DNA of 64,000 nt from Cristatella mucedo (GCA_009760855.2 WPIO01000017.1:4330501-4394500), one strand, 5' to 3'. Positions 31,441 through 42,755 are shown, numbered from the stretch's first letter. Program-made: numbers and translations. The notes: generated by a model not told the origin, from the sequence alone.

Positions 31441-32929
31441 TAAGAAATGACCAAGCGATATCCAAAAGGTCTGAGTGTTTAAGAATCCGTCCGCGTACGT
31501 GCGCTCTAAAAAGTGTGATTCGCAACTCAATTAAATCGTACCGGGTTTTATTGTGCTTTGACTAGGAACTTTCTTCTTGGGAGCTAGCATTGTAGTCACC
31601 TAAAGGTAAGGCCGCAGCGCTTGAATATTTTGGCATCAACTAGATAGTTTTACCTTTTCTATTTATAGTGAATTCAAGATGGATATTTAATACTGGTTTT
31701 TGCTAGCACCGGCTTTCTCATGTGCATTAGGCAAATGCATTTGTATGTATTAGGTATAAATTTACGATGACCTAACGCTTGCTGGTAAGGGGTATTGTGA
31801 GTTTTCATATTCATATAAATCAAGCTAATTCTGATAAATGTGCACAGGTAGAACTGTAGCATAATGACTACAACAAAATAAGATATTGGCATAAAACCTT
31901 AAGAAAGCAAAATCTCGTAACTTGCACTTCACATAGGCTGCAAAGAAATTATGTCAATGCTGTTAGAGATAACCCAGTGTCAGCATAGATGGTTGAGTAT
32001 TCACACGGTACGGAGCTTTTTAGCTTTTTTTTAAAATAGCATAGCTTCAGTTGATTGTCTGATATCAGTAGGGTGTGTGTGCTTGGCTTTATTAGCATAT
32101 GCACCAAAAGGTAAAGATTTTATGCTGGTCAGAGACACAGCTATACGACTTGTTTCTAAAGAGCTGGTAGAACGATGCCTAGTTCACTTTATTATAAGGT
32201 AAGTAGGTAGGATCAAGAAAATTAAGCAACCCAAAAGTGTTTAAAAAAAGTTGACGTTATGGTAGTTTACGCTTAGCGGCTGAATGCATTTCGAGATATT
32301 TTTGCTTTACGGCATTATTTTCGGCAAAATCGTATCCAGTGTTTCTGATTTTGTGCTTTCACAAGGTTAGTGTATACTAAGTTTTAGTGTTTTTATAACT
32401 AAGTTCGTCTAATAGGAATTGGATTTTTTAAACACTCGTGCACTTGTAATCATTTACATATTATACCATTGTAATTCATTTTAAGGGGCATAGCGAGACA
32501 TGCCCGGTGCTGCATGCCAACTTGATATAAACTAGTCACCTGCGATTTTTATAATTAAGCACTGCTATATTATTGATAATATGAGGAGCGTACTTTGCAG
32601 ATAAATAAATAAAGTGGCTGCGACACTGTTGAGATACTAAAATGGTGGAACGCCGGCTGAAACATTTATTAAGCTAATAGCTGCTATCGACTGATCTCGT
32701 CCACGGGATTAATTGAAAGGTGAGACTATCGGCTGCCAATAAATTATACCACAGTTGAGGGTCATGCTTGTGATGCAAATAGTATATGTATTCCGAGCTG
32801 ATTACGTGGCATCATAATGCTCTTCTCGATTGCATACAGGTGTATGGTTGCTCCTGATTTTGCTCTTGCTGCTCTGAAGTGTACTAGTGTCATCTATTCA
32901 TGTGTTCACTGACCTTGGATTTTCTATTT
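31441..32929. other. AT-rich unassigned sequence
   Basis: No gene, repeat family or RNA gene seen in about 1.5 kb of AT-rich sequence on either strand. Confidence 0.35.
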
Positions 32930-33698
32930 GAGCCCGATGGTGGTAACCCGGGTTACCATGGTAACACCAGTGTGAGGACCGATACCTATCTGAATATTGG
33001 TCCAAATTATATGTTAATAAGCTAAAAATGTCAGGCTCATCGAGTTCTATTCGTCAGCAGAAAGACAGCGATTTCGAAAACTATGATTTTTATCGTGCAA
33101 GTGAGCAGCTGCTGACCAGATCCAGAGCTCGATCACGAAAATTGAGCCTATTTTTTTGAGAAATAACTCGATTGCTGATTTGGGACAACCACTGGTGCCT
33201 TGTTTGTGCGCCTGCACGCCCAGAGCAGCCTTCTGAACTGATATTTTTCTGCCACGAGTCTGCTTCTTATTGGATGCCGCCACCAACGTCGTACCAATAT
33301 TGTCAGGATCTTCGGTCCTCACTATCAGTGATGCTACCCAGGCGAGCACTGGCGCCAGATATTTCCGACCTGCATAATCTTTTCAGATCAGCAAGTGGCA
33401 ATAAAGTACCCGGGAAATGTTTCCAAGGATTTGTACACCAGTTGCATTGCCTTTTTACGACCATCTTTCCGAACATCTTTTATATCGTCATTATAGCCAA
33501 TCGTAGCGTTTGTCCTTCCATTGAGCTCTTGCCTATGATTACTTCAACGTGATTCTGAAGGTGCTGCTCCTGAATCCGGTCAACGGCTTTTTTAACTTCC
33601 AAACACTTTATTCTTTAAAGCTGCTATCCTCAAAGTAAATAATTTATTGCGATTCTACTTGCGGAAGTTTGGTAACCCGGGTTACGGCTGTCCGGCTC
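32930..33698. mobile_element. Candidate novel DNA element with palindromic 28-bp inverted termini
   Basis: The termini 32930-32957 and 33671-33698 form an inverted repeat matching at 23 of 28 positions. Each contains the perfect palindrome GGTAACCCGGGTTAC(C) and they end GAGCC / GGCTC. On the left a second palindrome GTTACCATGGTAAC overlaps the first (32952-32965). Both outer flanks carry ATTT, a possible 4-bp target duplication. Inside, a minus-strand frame (33047-33349, containing ASNKKQTRGRKISVQKAA) and a plus-strand frame (33172-33552) are open, but neither is recognised. No transposase motif is seen, so it would be non-autonomous. Confidence 0.45.
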
Positions 33699-34854
33699 AT
33701 TTGTCCCATTTAAAGTGTAGTGCACGAAGTTCCTATTCCTTGATTATCATGCAAATCGCTTACTTAGCAACTCCACTTATTGAGGTTCGGAAAATCTCCT
33801 TACTGTCTGTATGCCACTCATGAACCTCAAACCCCGATTCTTGTTACTGTGTGTCTAGTGTGGGATGGCATCACTAAAGGCAATTTTGGTTTAAGACTTT
33901 GTAATCTCTGAAAATATGCTTGCCCGTAACCTTGACCTGTTCACAAGCTGCAGCAATTGCCTCGTCTGTCATTGAAAGCAGCAGGGGCATCAGCCGATCT
34001 CGATCGTCATGGATGTAGACAGGAAAGAAGGAAGGGTTACTAATTCCCCTCTGTTTGGACACGTGCTAATTGATCTAAGACATCGTGCTGCTGGACATCA
34101 TTCTTCTTGAGATAGCTGCTTCGTGGCTAGGTCAAGAGACTTGAATTCGCACTGCCGATGCTCATCATACCTCTGTGGGTCATTCCTCCATATGGCAGCA
34201 GTGCTAGCTATTCGGCCCGTTTCCCTTTTGTCGGCCGTCGTGTGCCGCCCTATCAGCCTAGTAGCTTAGTGGTGGTATAGTGGCCATCGTGTCTACTTCG
34301 AAGGTCAGCAGGAGCTATCCAGCTATCTACGTTGTACGGTCAGCGTTGTCGCTAAGCAATATCTCGATGGGCCAGTTTTTTAAAGGTTTTGGCAGTATGG
34401 TCTATTTAGTGGGTCCAGTTTGACAACGTCTACCAGCAAACAACGAGAGTGCAGCTCAGTTACTGCCCCAATTTTGAATATGTGCCAGTCTTGTTTTTAA
34501 CAATTTTACTTGAATTCCTACTAAATTGTAACAAACTACATGACTGCCTGGAAATGAATTTAATTCAAGACGACACGTATGTAGCATTAGAAAACCTTGC
34601 ACGATTTCATCCATCCCCCCCCCTGTTAGCTGCTACCCTAGCATCCACGGCTTCCATTTAAAGCCCAAGTGACCCAGCCGTTTTATCTACTTTTTCACCT
34701 TTGCCCGTGTGCTCGGCATCTAAGCCAAATAGAGATACGTCACTAGGGATGTTAAGCCAGGGCTCATCGGATTACTCTCTGCCGAGAGGCAAGCAAGATG
34801 CCGCTGAACCCGTGGCAGCCCCCTCGAGATATTGCTGATGAGTGCTCCAGCAGG
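33699..34854. other. Unassigned sequence with a protein-like minus frame
   Basis: The minus-strand frame 33874-34062 reads PSFFPVYIHDDRDRLMPLLL then SMTDEAIAAACEQVKVTGKH, which has the composition of a real protein, but I recognise no family and see no reliable splice sites. GTAGCTTAGTGGTGGTATAG at 34260-34279 resembles a tRNA box A without a box B. Nothing else is seen. Confidence 0.3.
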
Positions 34855-34990
34855 AGGTTTCTTCGTTAGGCCTCCATCTGGTCCTCGTTAGGTGCATTGT
34901 CTCCCTCTGGTCCTCCGTTAAGCTCATTGCATAGTACCGATCTTCCTTTAGGCACGCTGCCTAGCTCTGGTTCTCCATTCGTTAACTTTG
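34855..34990 (+). repeat. Minisatellite, cluster 1 (CTCTGGTCCTCCGTTA units)
   Basis: About four imperfect 35-40 bp units with CTCTGGTCCTCCGTTAAGCT as core (CATCTGGTCCTCGTTAGG, CCTCTGGTCCTCCGTTAAG, GATCTTCCTTTAGG, GCTCTGGTTCTCCATTCG). The same unit recurs at 36895-37005. Confidence 0.6.
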
Positions 34991-35612
34991 ATAGCCGAGC
35001 TGTTGATAGGGCAAACACAGGATGCAGTCAAGTTATTGATACAACCCACATATAATGTATCAATTAATGGCTACATCGCACCTTACGCTAAGCTGGTCTG
35101 TTTTGAGTAGCATGTCCGAGAACCGCTCATAAACAATCATAGCAAAGATAGCAGCAGAATACCCGAAGGTATCGCGGAGAAGTCAGATAAAGGTCCACAC
35201 CACGCTTATAGTTACTTCTAGATTTGGTTATTCAGTATCTTTTTGGTCTGAGCCAAGTATCTGTACCAGTGGAAAAATTCAGCTCGGCCTGAAGTAATGA
35301 CTGAGTGCTGTCAAGGTTGTTTTGGATATGTTCAAGCCCAAGCTTCAAACCAGAGTAATCCGTGCTGTTTTACTGATGCTGATACAAAGTCGGAAATGAA
35401 AACAGCTGATCTGACGGGTTCATTAAAAGCATAATTATGCAATAATAATGAGCCTGCGCTCCAGCCATAACTACTGAGTCCACTTCCCTGCCCCACTTTA
35501 AGGTCCTGCTGCTCTGAGCAAGCTTCAATCAAGGCGATAGCATAGGTTTGCCCATGTCTCGTGAGTAAGGCTTCTGTGTCGATTCGATGGGTGCATGAAA
35601 TGCATTATGTGA
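34991..35612 (-). other. Unassigned sequence with one minus-strand frame
   Basis: The minus frame 35332-35532 reads GSGLSSYGWSAGSLLLHNYA and is open for 66 codons. It has no recognised family. Otherwise nothing is seen. Confidence 0.3.
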
Positions 35613-36128
35613 TGTAATGTAATGTATCTCCGTCTGTAACTCCAAAGTCGCAAAGACCATGTGAGTGTTATGCAGGAGAGTTTTGTATAGCCCACTCACA
35701 GCCTAAGCGGCTTTCGGTATGCATTCGCTAGCTAACAGACTTCGTCTCACCCAACAAAGAGGAAGTGGGAAGCATAGCAGAGTCAGGAGAGCAGTTGAGG
35801 TAGTGAGTAGCATGGAAGTAGCAGCTCAGAACCGCTGAAAATGATGAGCCATAGTCGGCCGTAGCAGATTAATTGTCGTTGCGTAACAATTGTGGAAGCG
35901 ACTTCCACAGTCTAGGACCTGCAGAGCTAAAAAGCTTCTGTCGCCAACTGCCTTTAAGCGGAGGAATGGAACAGCTAATGTATTGTCCACACAGGACCTG
36001 AGGGCGAAAACAGGCTGAGACTGATGCAGCAGTTCAGCTAGGTACGAAGGAGCCAAGCCGAGGCAGGCCTTGTGGGTCAGCGTAATGCATCGTCCATTAT
36101 TGTGGGCCAGAGTGCCGGCCACCATGCT
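35613..36128 (-). mobile_element. LINE family B, 3' end with tail
   Basis: It starts (minus-strand 3' end) with TGTAATGTAATGTATCTCCG, the reverse complement of the TACAT tail. It runs through CGTTGCGTAACAATTGTGGAAGCG into ORF2, where the frame reads HKACLGLAPSYLAELLHQSQ and VPFLRLKAVGDRSF. The ORF breaks before the RT core. It is the best-preserved 3' end of this family in the window. Confidence 0.88.
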
Positions 36129-36180
36129 GCCACCACTCTGTAGCCTCCTCTGCTGCTGCTGACTCGTGCATGCATTGGTG

Positions 36181-36363
36181 TCACTCAGTCTTCAGTTGGC
36201 AGCACCGCACACTCCAAGCTGTAGGCTGCCATGTCGCTGACTTCTGGGCAGCCTTTTTTACATGCTGCCGAAGCAACTGCTCTGTTTGCTCAGTTGCCAC
36301 TTTGGTCTCCTGCTTGGATAGCAGCTTGCTGGCTTCTGCAGCAGCTGCTGCACAAGCCAGCAA
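36181..36363 (-). pseudogene. Alanine-rich helical ORF fragment
   Basis: The minus-strand frame reads ACAAAAAEASKLLSKQETKV then ATEQTEQLLRQHVKKAAQKS, a heptad-like helical composition unlike random sequence. It follows a TGA and a possible acceptor (GGCTTGTGCAG) and ends at TGA. It directly abuts the LINE B copy. It may be a decayed exon or a fragment of a mobile-element ORF1. No homologue recognised. Confidence 0.3.
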
Positions 36364-36894
36364 TCAATAGGTCAGTTTTAAGTTGTTGATCAGATGTTAA
36401 AAAGTCTATTGAACCGGGTGAAAGTCGATTAGCCGGAGCTTATCCGAGAGCACTTTGCCCTAATTGCTGCAAATGTGCTGTGGCTGAAGCTCTATATGTG
36501 AGAGCAGCTCTCATTGGTCGCCAGCGAGCTGGGGCTGTGTCTCATCCTGGCAATTCTGGTTGACCCTCCTCTGTAGTCCAGGTGTGTCAGGTCGCACCTG
36601 CTCAGCGTCAACTTATACTGGAGAGGTGCCGAGTCAACAAAAGAACAGTGGCCTCGTTCGTCTCGTTATAATATGTGCTTACGAAACTAGTGAACTTGAC
36701 AATACTAAGTTACTTACCCCAAAGCATCGGAGTCAGAATTGGCTCTGGCAATGCAGCACGTAGCAGTTTCCAAGCATCGCTCGGTGGCTGAATCAATTTC
36801 CGATTGATAACCAGCACAGATTTTACTGGCCTTATTTCTCCGTCGTCTCGTGAGATTGATTATTGCCTTGCAATATTAATATAACCTTTCCATT
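36364..36894. other. Unassigned sequence
   Basis: No gene, repeat or RNA feature recognised. Confidence 0.3.
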
Positions 36895-37005
36895 ATTATG
36901 CTCACTGCATTGCTCTGGTCCTCTATTTTAAGCTTGATGCCTCCTTTTGGTCTTCAGTTGGGCATTTGCCTCCCAATGGTCCCCCAGGATGATTTCCTTG
37001 CTCGG
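36895..37005 (+). repeat. Minisatellite, cluster 2 (same unit as cluster 1)
   Basis: About three units: TTGCTCTGGTCCTCTATTTTA, GCCTCCTTTTGGTCTTCAGTT and GCCTCCCAATGGTCCCCC. The core and spacing match 34855-34990 two kilobases upstream. Confidence 0.55.
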
Positions 37006-37149
37006 CCAATGTTTAGCTTCTGGGTCATTCGTTTTGTTAAGTTTGTGCTCACATCAAAAGAACTCTTTTATCTTGCTTTGCTGTATGCCGGCTTCAGTAG
37101 ATCTTCGGAAGGGCATATCAGGTCACGTGACTCGGTGTGATCGGAAAGA

Positions 37150-37640
37150 GCCACAGGTTGTGAAGCTGAAGCAGCCCCCTCCTCGTGATGAATGTGCTCG
37201 CCGGTTCGGCGAGTGAGATCTTACGGCCGGAAACTGCAAGCGACCGAAGGGAAACGTCACTCCTCTGCATATATTAATCCGATTGACAGTATAGCGACCC
37301 TTTCCACTGGTAGAACTTCTTCTGCTGGCGAAAACCGAGTCGCACCAGGCGCACCTCGTGCCAGCTCGCAGTGGCGAAGTTCAGCAGGTAGCGGTCGCCT
37401 ATCGCCTAGCGGCAGCCGTCGTAAGGGAGTGAGGCGACGGTATGGAGCGGCGAATGCCGCTCAGGCTGAGCGTTCGGCAGAGCTGCGACTGCCGGGAGTG
37501 TGTCATAGCTGCCATTGTGGCAAGAAGAGCCGGTGACGTAAAAGCAGCCGCCAATGCCACTGCCGAAACCCGTCGGCAGAGGGAAGAGGCACTCGCGAAA
37601 TCCCTGGTTTCGGGTTAAGGGCGTTGGATATGCCCCAGTG
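37150..37640 (+). pseudogene. CpG-rich block with decayed helical ORF
   Basis: The plus-strand frame ending at 37617 reads CDCRECVIAAIVARRAGDVK then AAANATAETRRQREEALAKS. This is an Ala/Arg/Glu helical pattern like the minus ORF at 36181 and the broken ORF at 41281. A TGA in the same frame and CpG-rich surroundings suggest an old coding segment. The 114-codon frame at 37192 is probably a shadow. Origin unknown. Confidence 0.3.
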
Positions 37641-37830
37641 GCTCAGTACCATGTCCTAGCACGAGGTAGTCTCGCTGGCTGCTGCCGATGCAACAGCACG
37701 GTTGAAGCTTGAAACTTAGCATCGCGATTGCTTGAATTGGATTCTCAAATGAAGCGACAAAACTCTGCCGATTATTCATCTAGCTGATCACGACAAAGGG
37801 TGCTCAAAGCATCAATCTCTCCTAGATTGT

Positions 37831-38064
37831 GCACAGACCGTTCCCTCGGTGCTCAAACGTAAAGAGCTACAAAAATTACTTGAAAGTACATATAAACGCC
37901 GGTTTCGTCAATTGCTCAAGGTGCATGTTTTTAATGATGCTGTCGGCGTGAATCCCTTAGCATATAAGAAGCACCTGAATAAAGGTTACGGTCTCTTAAG
38001 GCGTTGTACTAATGACTTATCCAAAGCGATCAATTTGTACACCAATGCTCGTGTAAGGAATTAA
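37831..38064 (+). other. Basic ORF, possible exon, unrecognised
   Basis: The frame from about 37837 reads VLKRKELQKLLESTYKRRFR and later LLRRCTNDLSKAINLYTNAR. It is basic, amphipathic and low in unusual residues. It could begin after TTGTGCACAG (37836) and could end at GTAAGG (38053), otherwise it stops at 38064. Compatible with a single exon, but no family or partner exon is identified. Confidence 0.25.
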
Positions 38065-39795
38065 ATTTCCCCTGGTATACTGAAGTTTAATGTAATTTTT
38101 TATAGTTTCTTGAATACTTTGTTTACCCGAAAGTTTTCTCACACAAAGATATACCAGAACATTCACTTCCATATCAGTGGTCCCCAACTTGCCACCCGTT
38201 TTATGTTAAAGTTCTGCTTAGGGAGTTCCTAGCAATTATTTTCTTAATAATAATTTTTGGCCTATGCATTACATCTCTGTTTGCTTGGTCTCTGCTTAGT
38301 TTTTTGTTGCAGGAATTTGCCATCAAATAAGGGAATATATCCTTCAGCAAAGCAGCTTGACTATTACCAGGGACAGCAGACATTCATTAAATTCATTAGA
38401 CACCCTCTGGCGCGTCAGCTGCTTTCCTACTGGTGACAAGAGAACTCTGGTGAAGACATGAGCCCTTTTGAACATGAAATCTGCTGCATTTAAGATTTCG
38501 GAGAGCTTAAAGCAAGGAGTCAATCAACAATGATGACATGCGACCTTGCTGCGACTGGGCTAGCTCGGCTGGCACCGAATGCCCTGTTCATTATCTTGTC
38601 TTTTTATCTGACGTCTGCCTACAGCAATGTACAGCTAGACCGGCATCAGTAGACCGATGGTCACGTGCAATGGCCGGCGTAAGCCGGAGCAGAATGAGAG
38701 CCGTCGGATGAGCTCTCGTGTCGCCTGTAGGCCAAACGCGGCCTCGTCGGTAGGTCATATCGGCAGAAGCTGCTCAATTATGCTTTTGGCCGATGAGGCC
38801 GAAACTTACTTAGTCGCATATTCTGTAGTGCCCCGAATAAACTGGCTGTATGTCAAGCGAGGATGTCTCTGGCAGAAAATGAACTGGCAGTCGTACGTCC
38901 TGTTCACAGACCTGTGACAGACAGGCAGAGCGGACCGACTGGTACTGGTTGTGGCGGCACCTTTCAATGACAAGCAACGGCTGTGCAGCTCACTAGTGCG
39001 AATGGCTCCCAGATTTGCATTGCGGATTGCTGATGGTTCAAGTAATTGATAAATAATTGATAATCGATAAATTAAAAATTCTTTTTCTCGAAATGCTGCT
39101 GTTTACTACTCAATAAAATTAATTGTAAGAGCACTCATTCATCTATGCTTTTTCTCTAGCTTTGATCTTTATATGCACTCGAAAGGGGTGCGAATGATAA
39201 GGACCGCTATTAGGTGACGAGTCGCTCAATCCTGACAGTAGACTCCTGTGCTGAGCAGTGAGGTTGACCAGCAAGAGGCAGGTAAACTGCTGTGAACCGT
39301 GAGCAATTTCTCCAGCTTATAGATCTGGGTGCACTAGTAGATCTGTTTTTCAAACTTGACCACTAGCCGTAGTGTACTTATATTCATGCTTCAGCTGCCT
39401 TGTGTTGCCGACTTGGTTCACTTCAAACTCCAGCTAAGTGCCAAGAAAGAAATTTTTTCTCTCAATGGTCTGCACAAAGGCGCTAGTTTCATTAATATAT
39501 AAAGCTGAAAGTTAACGACAGCTCAGTTGAAAGTGTTCAAGAGAAGAATGACACTTAAGTAGATCATTAGGGTTCCACTCGCGCCCTTGGCGACGGCCTC
39601 TGGAGTCACTTGTATTAAGTGCATATGAAAAAGGGATACAGTTGCCCCTTGATTCTCCAAAAAGAGATGGCTGCTGTGGTGGAAGATCAGCTGTCTGGTA
39701 AAGTGATATTGGGGTAAACACTTCGGAGATGGCTTGAGACGGTCATCATTCAAGGCAGGATCTCAAAGAACGGAGGTTGAGGAGCCCAGTACTAA
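38065..39795. other. Unassigned sequence
   Basis: Nothing firm. CAGTGGTCCCCAACTTGCCACCC at 38175 resembles one hAT terminus, but I find no matching opposite end. Several short frames on both strands have no recognisable content. Confidence 0.3.
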
Positions 39796-39952
39796 CGCTC
39801 TCTAAAAAATAAATAAAAAATGCTTGGTGAATCAACACCCTCTTTTGTTTAGCGACAAAAGAGCCTTTACTGCTATTACCACTGCTTGCAGCAGCAATAA
39901 AAGATCGCCTACTGCAGGATTCGGACCCACGACCTCGAGACCGAGGTATAAT
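39796..39952 (-). mobile_element. SINE2, copy 3
   Basis: On the minus strand the head ends with box B GGTCCGAATCC (complement of 39917-39927). The body has GCTGCTGCAAGCAGTGGTAA, TAAAGGCTCTTTTGTCGC and AAAAGAGGGTGTTGATTCA and ends in a T-rich tract. It follows the copy at 4010-4187 closely throughout. The box A region is diverged. Confidence 0.72.
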
Positions 39953-40894
39953 TGATTTCATATTTCTTTTGCTGACAATGTAGGCAGAAAAGAAATTTTC
40001 GAGGATCCCATGATCTCATATTATATTATTTTTTACTGTATGTTATTCTTTTTTTTACCATTCTATTGAAATTATTTTTTATTGTATTATTATCTTGCTG
40101 ACGGAAGCCAGAAAAAACGTGCCAGATCTCGGCAAGGATCTGTCGGTAAGATGCCGATCGAGGTGAGAGTACGCTTAAGTCAAGGCTTGGGAGATAGCTT
40201 GTGATCAAGATCGGTATTTTTCAATTGTGCATCTGCAACTTCACTATTTCATTTCACCTGAAAGGAGCCGGCCTTGGCCGTAGCCAAGATCAATTGATAT
40301 GGCCCTTCAATGCTTCACATACTAGCGGATTTCTTGATCGTTTTAACGATTATTTTAAGCTGTCGCGTAGTGAAGCTAGTTTAACGTATTTACTTAATCA
40401 TATGCCATCTGGGCGAGGTCATAAAGCACACTTTGTCAGAGGTGCCAACTCATCTAAAAAAGTTGAAGAGCGCCGTTTGGTAGCATTTTAACGGCGAAGG
40501 GAGGTAGGATGAAGCTTGAAGCACAGGGAGGAGGTACAAGTATTTTATTGCGGACACGCCTAAAGACTCGTGGTTTAGCGATTTAAACATTAATTGCGAT
40601 ACTGAACCGGGCAAAAGCTACAAGTTGAATGAATTTTGCATAGAGTAAATCAGTAGAATAGAGCCAATACATGAAATTCGACGCATAAGGAGTCAGTCAG
40701 TTGGGTTGTTAAATTTGATGTTAAAATCCCCAAATAAGAGACCCGGGTGATTTTCGAACCTTGGAGTGGAAGTGGAAGCAAATATGAAATATAGCAAGGG
40801 TCACTGTAGGCGATGAAAGTGCGTACCGGAGGGGATTTGGCTCTGCTCTCTCTGCTCGGGGGACTTCGGCAAGGTTAATGTCATAGCAAACAGG
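39953..40894. other. Unassigned sequence with one plus-strand frame
   Basis: The 96-codon plus frame at 40201-40491 (containing FLDRFNDYFKLSRSEASLTY) is open and moderately protein-like but unrecognised. No splice sites or flanking exons are evident. Confidence 0.3.
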
Positions 40895-41174
40895 CCACGG
40901 GCTATTTAGGACAGCATTTAGTGGGTCCCTGTGATTCGTCTTTGATGTGCTTATGCGTGCTGACACTGTGCATGCTGCCACTAACCACATTTGCATGCTG
41001 ACCCTGTGCATGTCACCCCTAACCATATCATTCATCTGGTCTGTTTTTCAAGCATGATTTTACTTACCATTCAATTGCATTTCACTTTACAGCAAATGTA
41101 AAGGGCCTAGAGAGAGATTGAGTTCTCTGAGGGCGCTTCATCAAGTGAATTATTATTATTATTATTATTATGGG
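40895..41174 (+). mobile_element. LINE family A 3' end, near-identical to the copy at 10.6 kb
   Basis: It starts at CTATTTAGGACAGCATTTAGTGGG, just before the end of ORF2, and carries the full 3' UTR, hairpin (one change, AAAGGGCC) and ATT tail. Over about 260 bases I count only a handful of differences from 10637-10900. Both copies share private variants such as GAGAGAGATTGAG. Confidence 0.9.
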
Positions 41175-41274
41175 TGCCGTAAGAAATCATGTAACATAAT
41201 TAGGGCATCGTCGCATGTGTGAGCGAGAGTCGTATAATCATAATGTAAGGGTCGTGGCCTGATTTTGCAGTACC

Positions 41275-41530
41275 GGCACCTTGCTTTAATTGGACCTGCG
41301 GCTGGAGACGGCCGCCATTCACGAGCTCCGGCAGAAGCTTCGTCATACGGGAGGAATGAACTGTAACGAAAATGGAGAAGCAATTGTAGGCATGCACGAT
41401 CTCATCGAAGAGTGAGGTCACGCAGAGCTCGCCAAACTACAGCGGCGGACGGCCGGCTCTGACGGTGAGAGAGAAGCACAGGCGGCCTAACAGCTGACCG
41501 CTCGTTGCAAGACGTGCACGTGCTGAAGGT
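41275..41530 (+). pseudogene. Decayed coiled-coil-type ORF with in-frame stops
   Basis: The plus frame reads LDLRLETAAIHELRQKLRHT, later GMHDLIEE, stop, GHAELAKLQRRTAGSDGERE, AQAA, stop, QLTARC. Coding-like helical sequence continues across TAA (41287), TGA and TAA in the same frame. Each stop is one C-to-T change from a sense codon (CAA or CGA). This suggests an old coding exon or element ORF inactivated by transitions. Family not recognised. Confidence 0.35.
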
Positions 41531-42755
41531 ACAGCAGGCACAGGCGGCAGTCACTTCAATGTCCACAAGCACGAAATTTCACTTGCATCGTGGACAAAAC
41601 ATACTAAGCGGTCTAGGCCGCACTCTAGCGCTTCAAACGCATTAAGCACTTTAAATGATCCTAGCTACACCCAGTCTCTAAATGCGACGCTCGAAAGAGC
41701 CGAGGGTGACGCCAGGAGGCGATCGGTAGGAGGCCTTTGCTACTCTAAATTTACCGTTTAATCGTTTAGTTTAACCATTAAGTTTATCCGTTTAGTCGAG
41801 CATGGAAAGCAACTGGTGAACGGAACGATTACATCTAGGAAGCTGTCCAGGGGTCTGAGAGTTTTAATTTATGCCGAGCCAAAGAAGTCGACCGGCCAGT
41901 TCGAGAGGTCCTGCGACCGCCTGGCGCTCTGGCCGCTTTCGGTCGCAGCGACCCCATGCCGCACCCCTACGCGATCAGAGCGGTCGCTAGGTCATCGTTA
42001 CTTTGACTTCTGTGACGAATATGACAATGGCGAATGCAAACGGGGCAAGTGAAAGGAATTGGAGCCGCCAGCGCTCAGCGCCGGCTAATGGTGGCCGTCA
42101 TGCTCGAGTCGTGCCGTATTTCAATGGCCCGCGCACGCGAAGATGGCTATTCAGTGCGCGAAATACCTCGTCGCTTTGGTCAGCCGTTCCATTTTTTTCC
42201 TTAGCGCTCCCGTCGCGCCGCAGTCGCATACTGTCTGCCACGCGAGTTCTTCCGGGCGACGAGGGTAATTGGTGGTGGCTCTAGCGGGCGCGAAAACAGT
42301 TCTGTATGACGACGCCGCCTCAAGCCGCTCGCCGCAGTCACGTGGCCTCGCTCGCCCCCCATCGCTCGTCCGCGCGCTTAGTGCTAGCGCCGTCTCTCCG
42401 GCCGGTCCATCGTCATCGCACCGAAGCACCCACTGCCGACCGTCAGCGTCGTTTATTGCTCTCGCGTAATCTCGGATAACCTAGCGTCATGATCAAAAAA
42501 GCCAACCGGGGCGCGTCTGCTTCGCGGTGTGCGGGCGAGTCGGCGACCTCCACCGTCGACCTAGGTAGGGTACGTCTCGATTGGAATGTTAAACCTCCAC
42601 GCGCTAGTCTGGGAGCTCTAATTTTGAAAGCAGTCAGCGTGGTTTTCTAACTCGCTTTATTTGGCGTGTTTTCGCGGTGCGCTCCATATCGCACTAGCGA
42701 CCAAGATATAATCAGTGCTCGCTTATCGCTCGCGCCTGCGAAGAGCGCCTGAGCG
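41531..42755. other. CpG-rich block, possible promoter or element remnant
   Basis: Very CpG-rich from about 41850. Several frames are open because of composition. Apart from the transposase-like segment at 42101-42190, I see no gene. Confidence 0.35.
42101..42190 (+). pseudogene. Transposase-like helix-turn-helix fragment (Tc1/mariner type)
   Basis: The frame reads ESCRISMARAREDGYSVREI then PRRFGQ before running into a T-rich stretch and stop. The pattern ...GYSVREIARRFG... is typical of the N-terminal HTH of Tc1/mariner/IS630-type transposases. No catalytic region or terminal repeats were found, so this would be a small relic. Chance similarity is possible. Confidence 0.3.

Noticed and set aside
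38175-38197. CAGTGGTCCCCAACTTGCC resembling a hAT terminus
   Set aside because: No matching inverted terminus or 8-bp duplication found within a few hundred bases; could be chance or a very old end.
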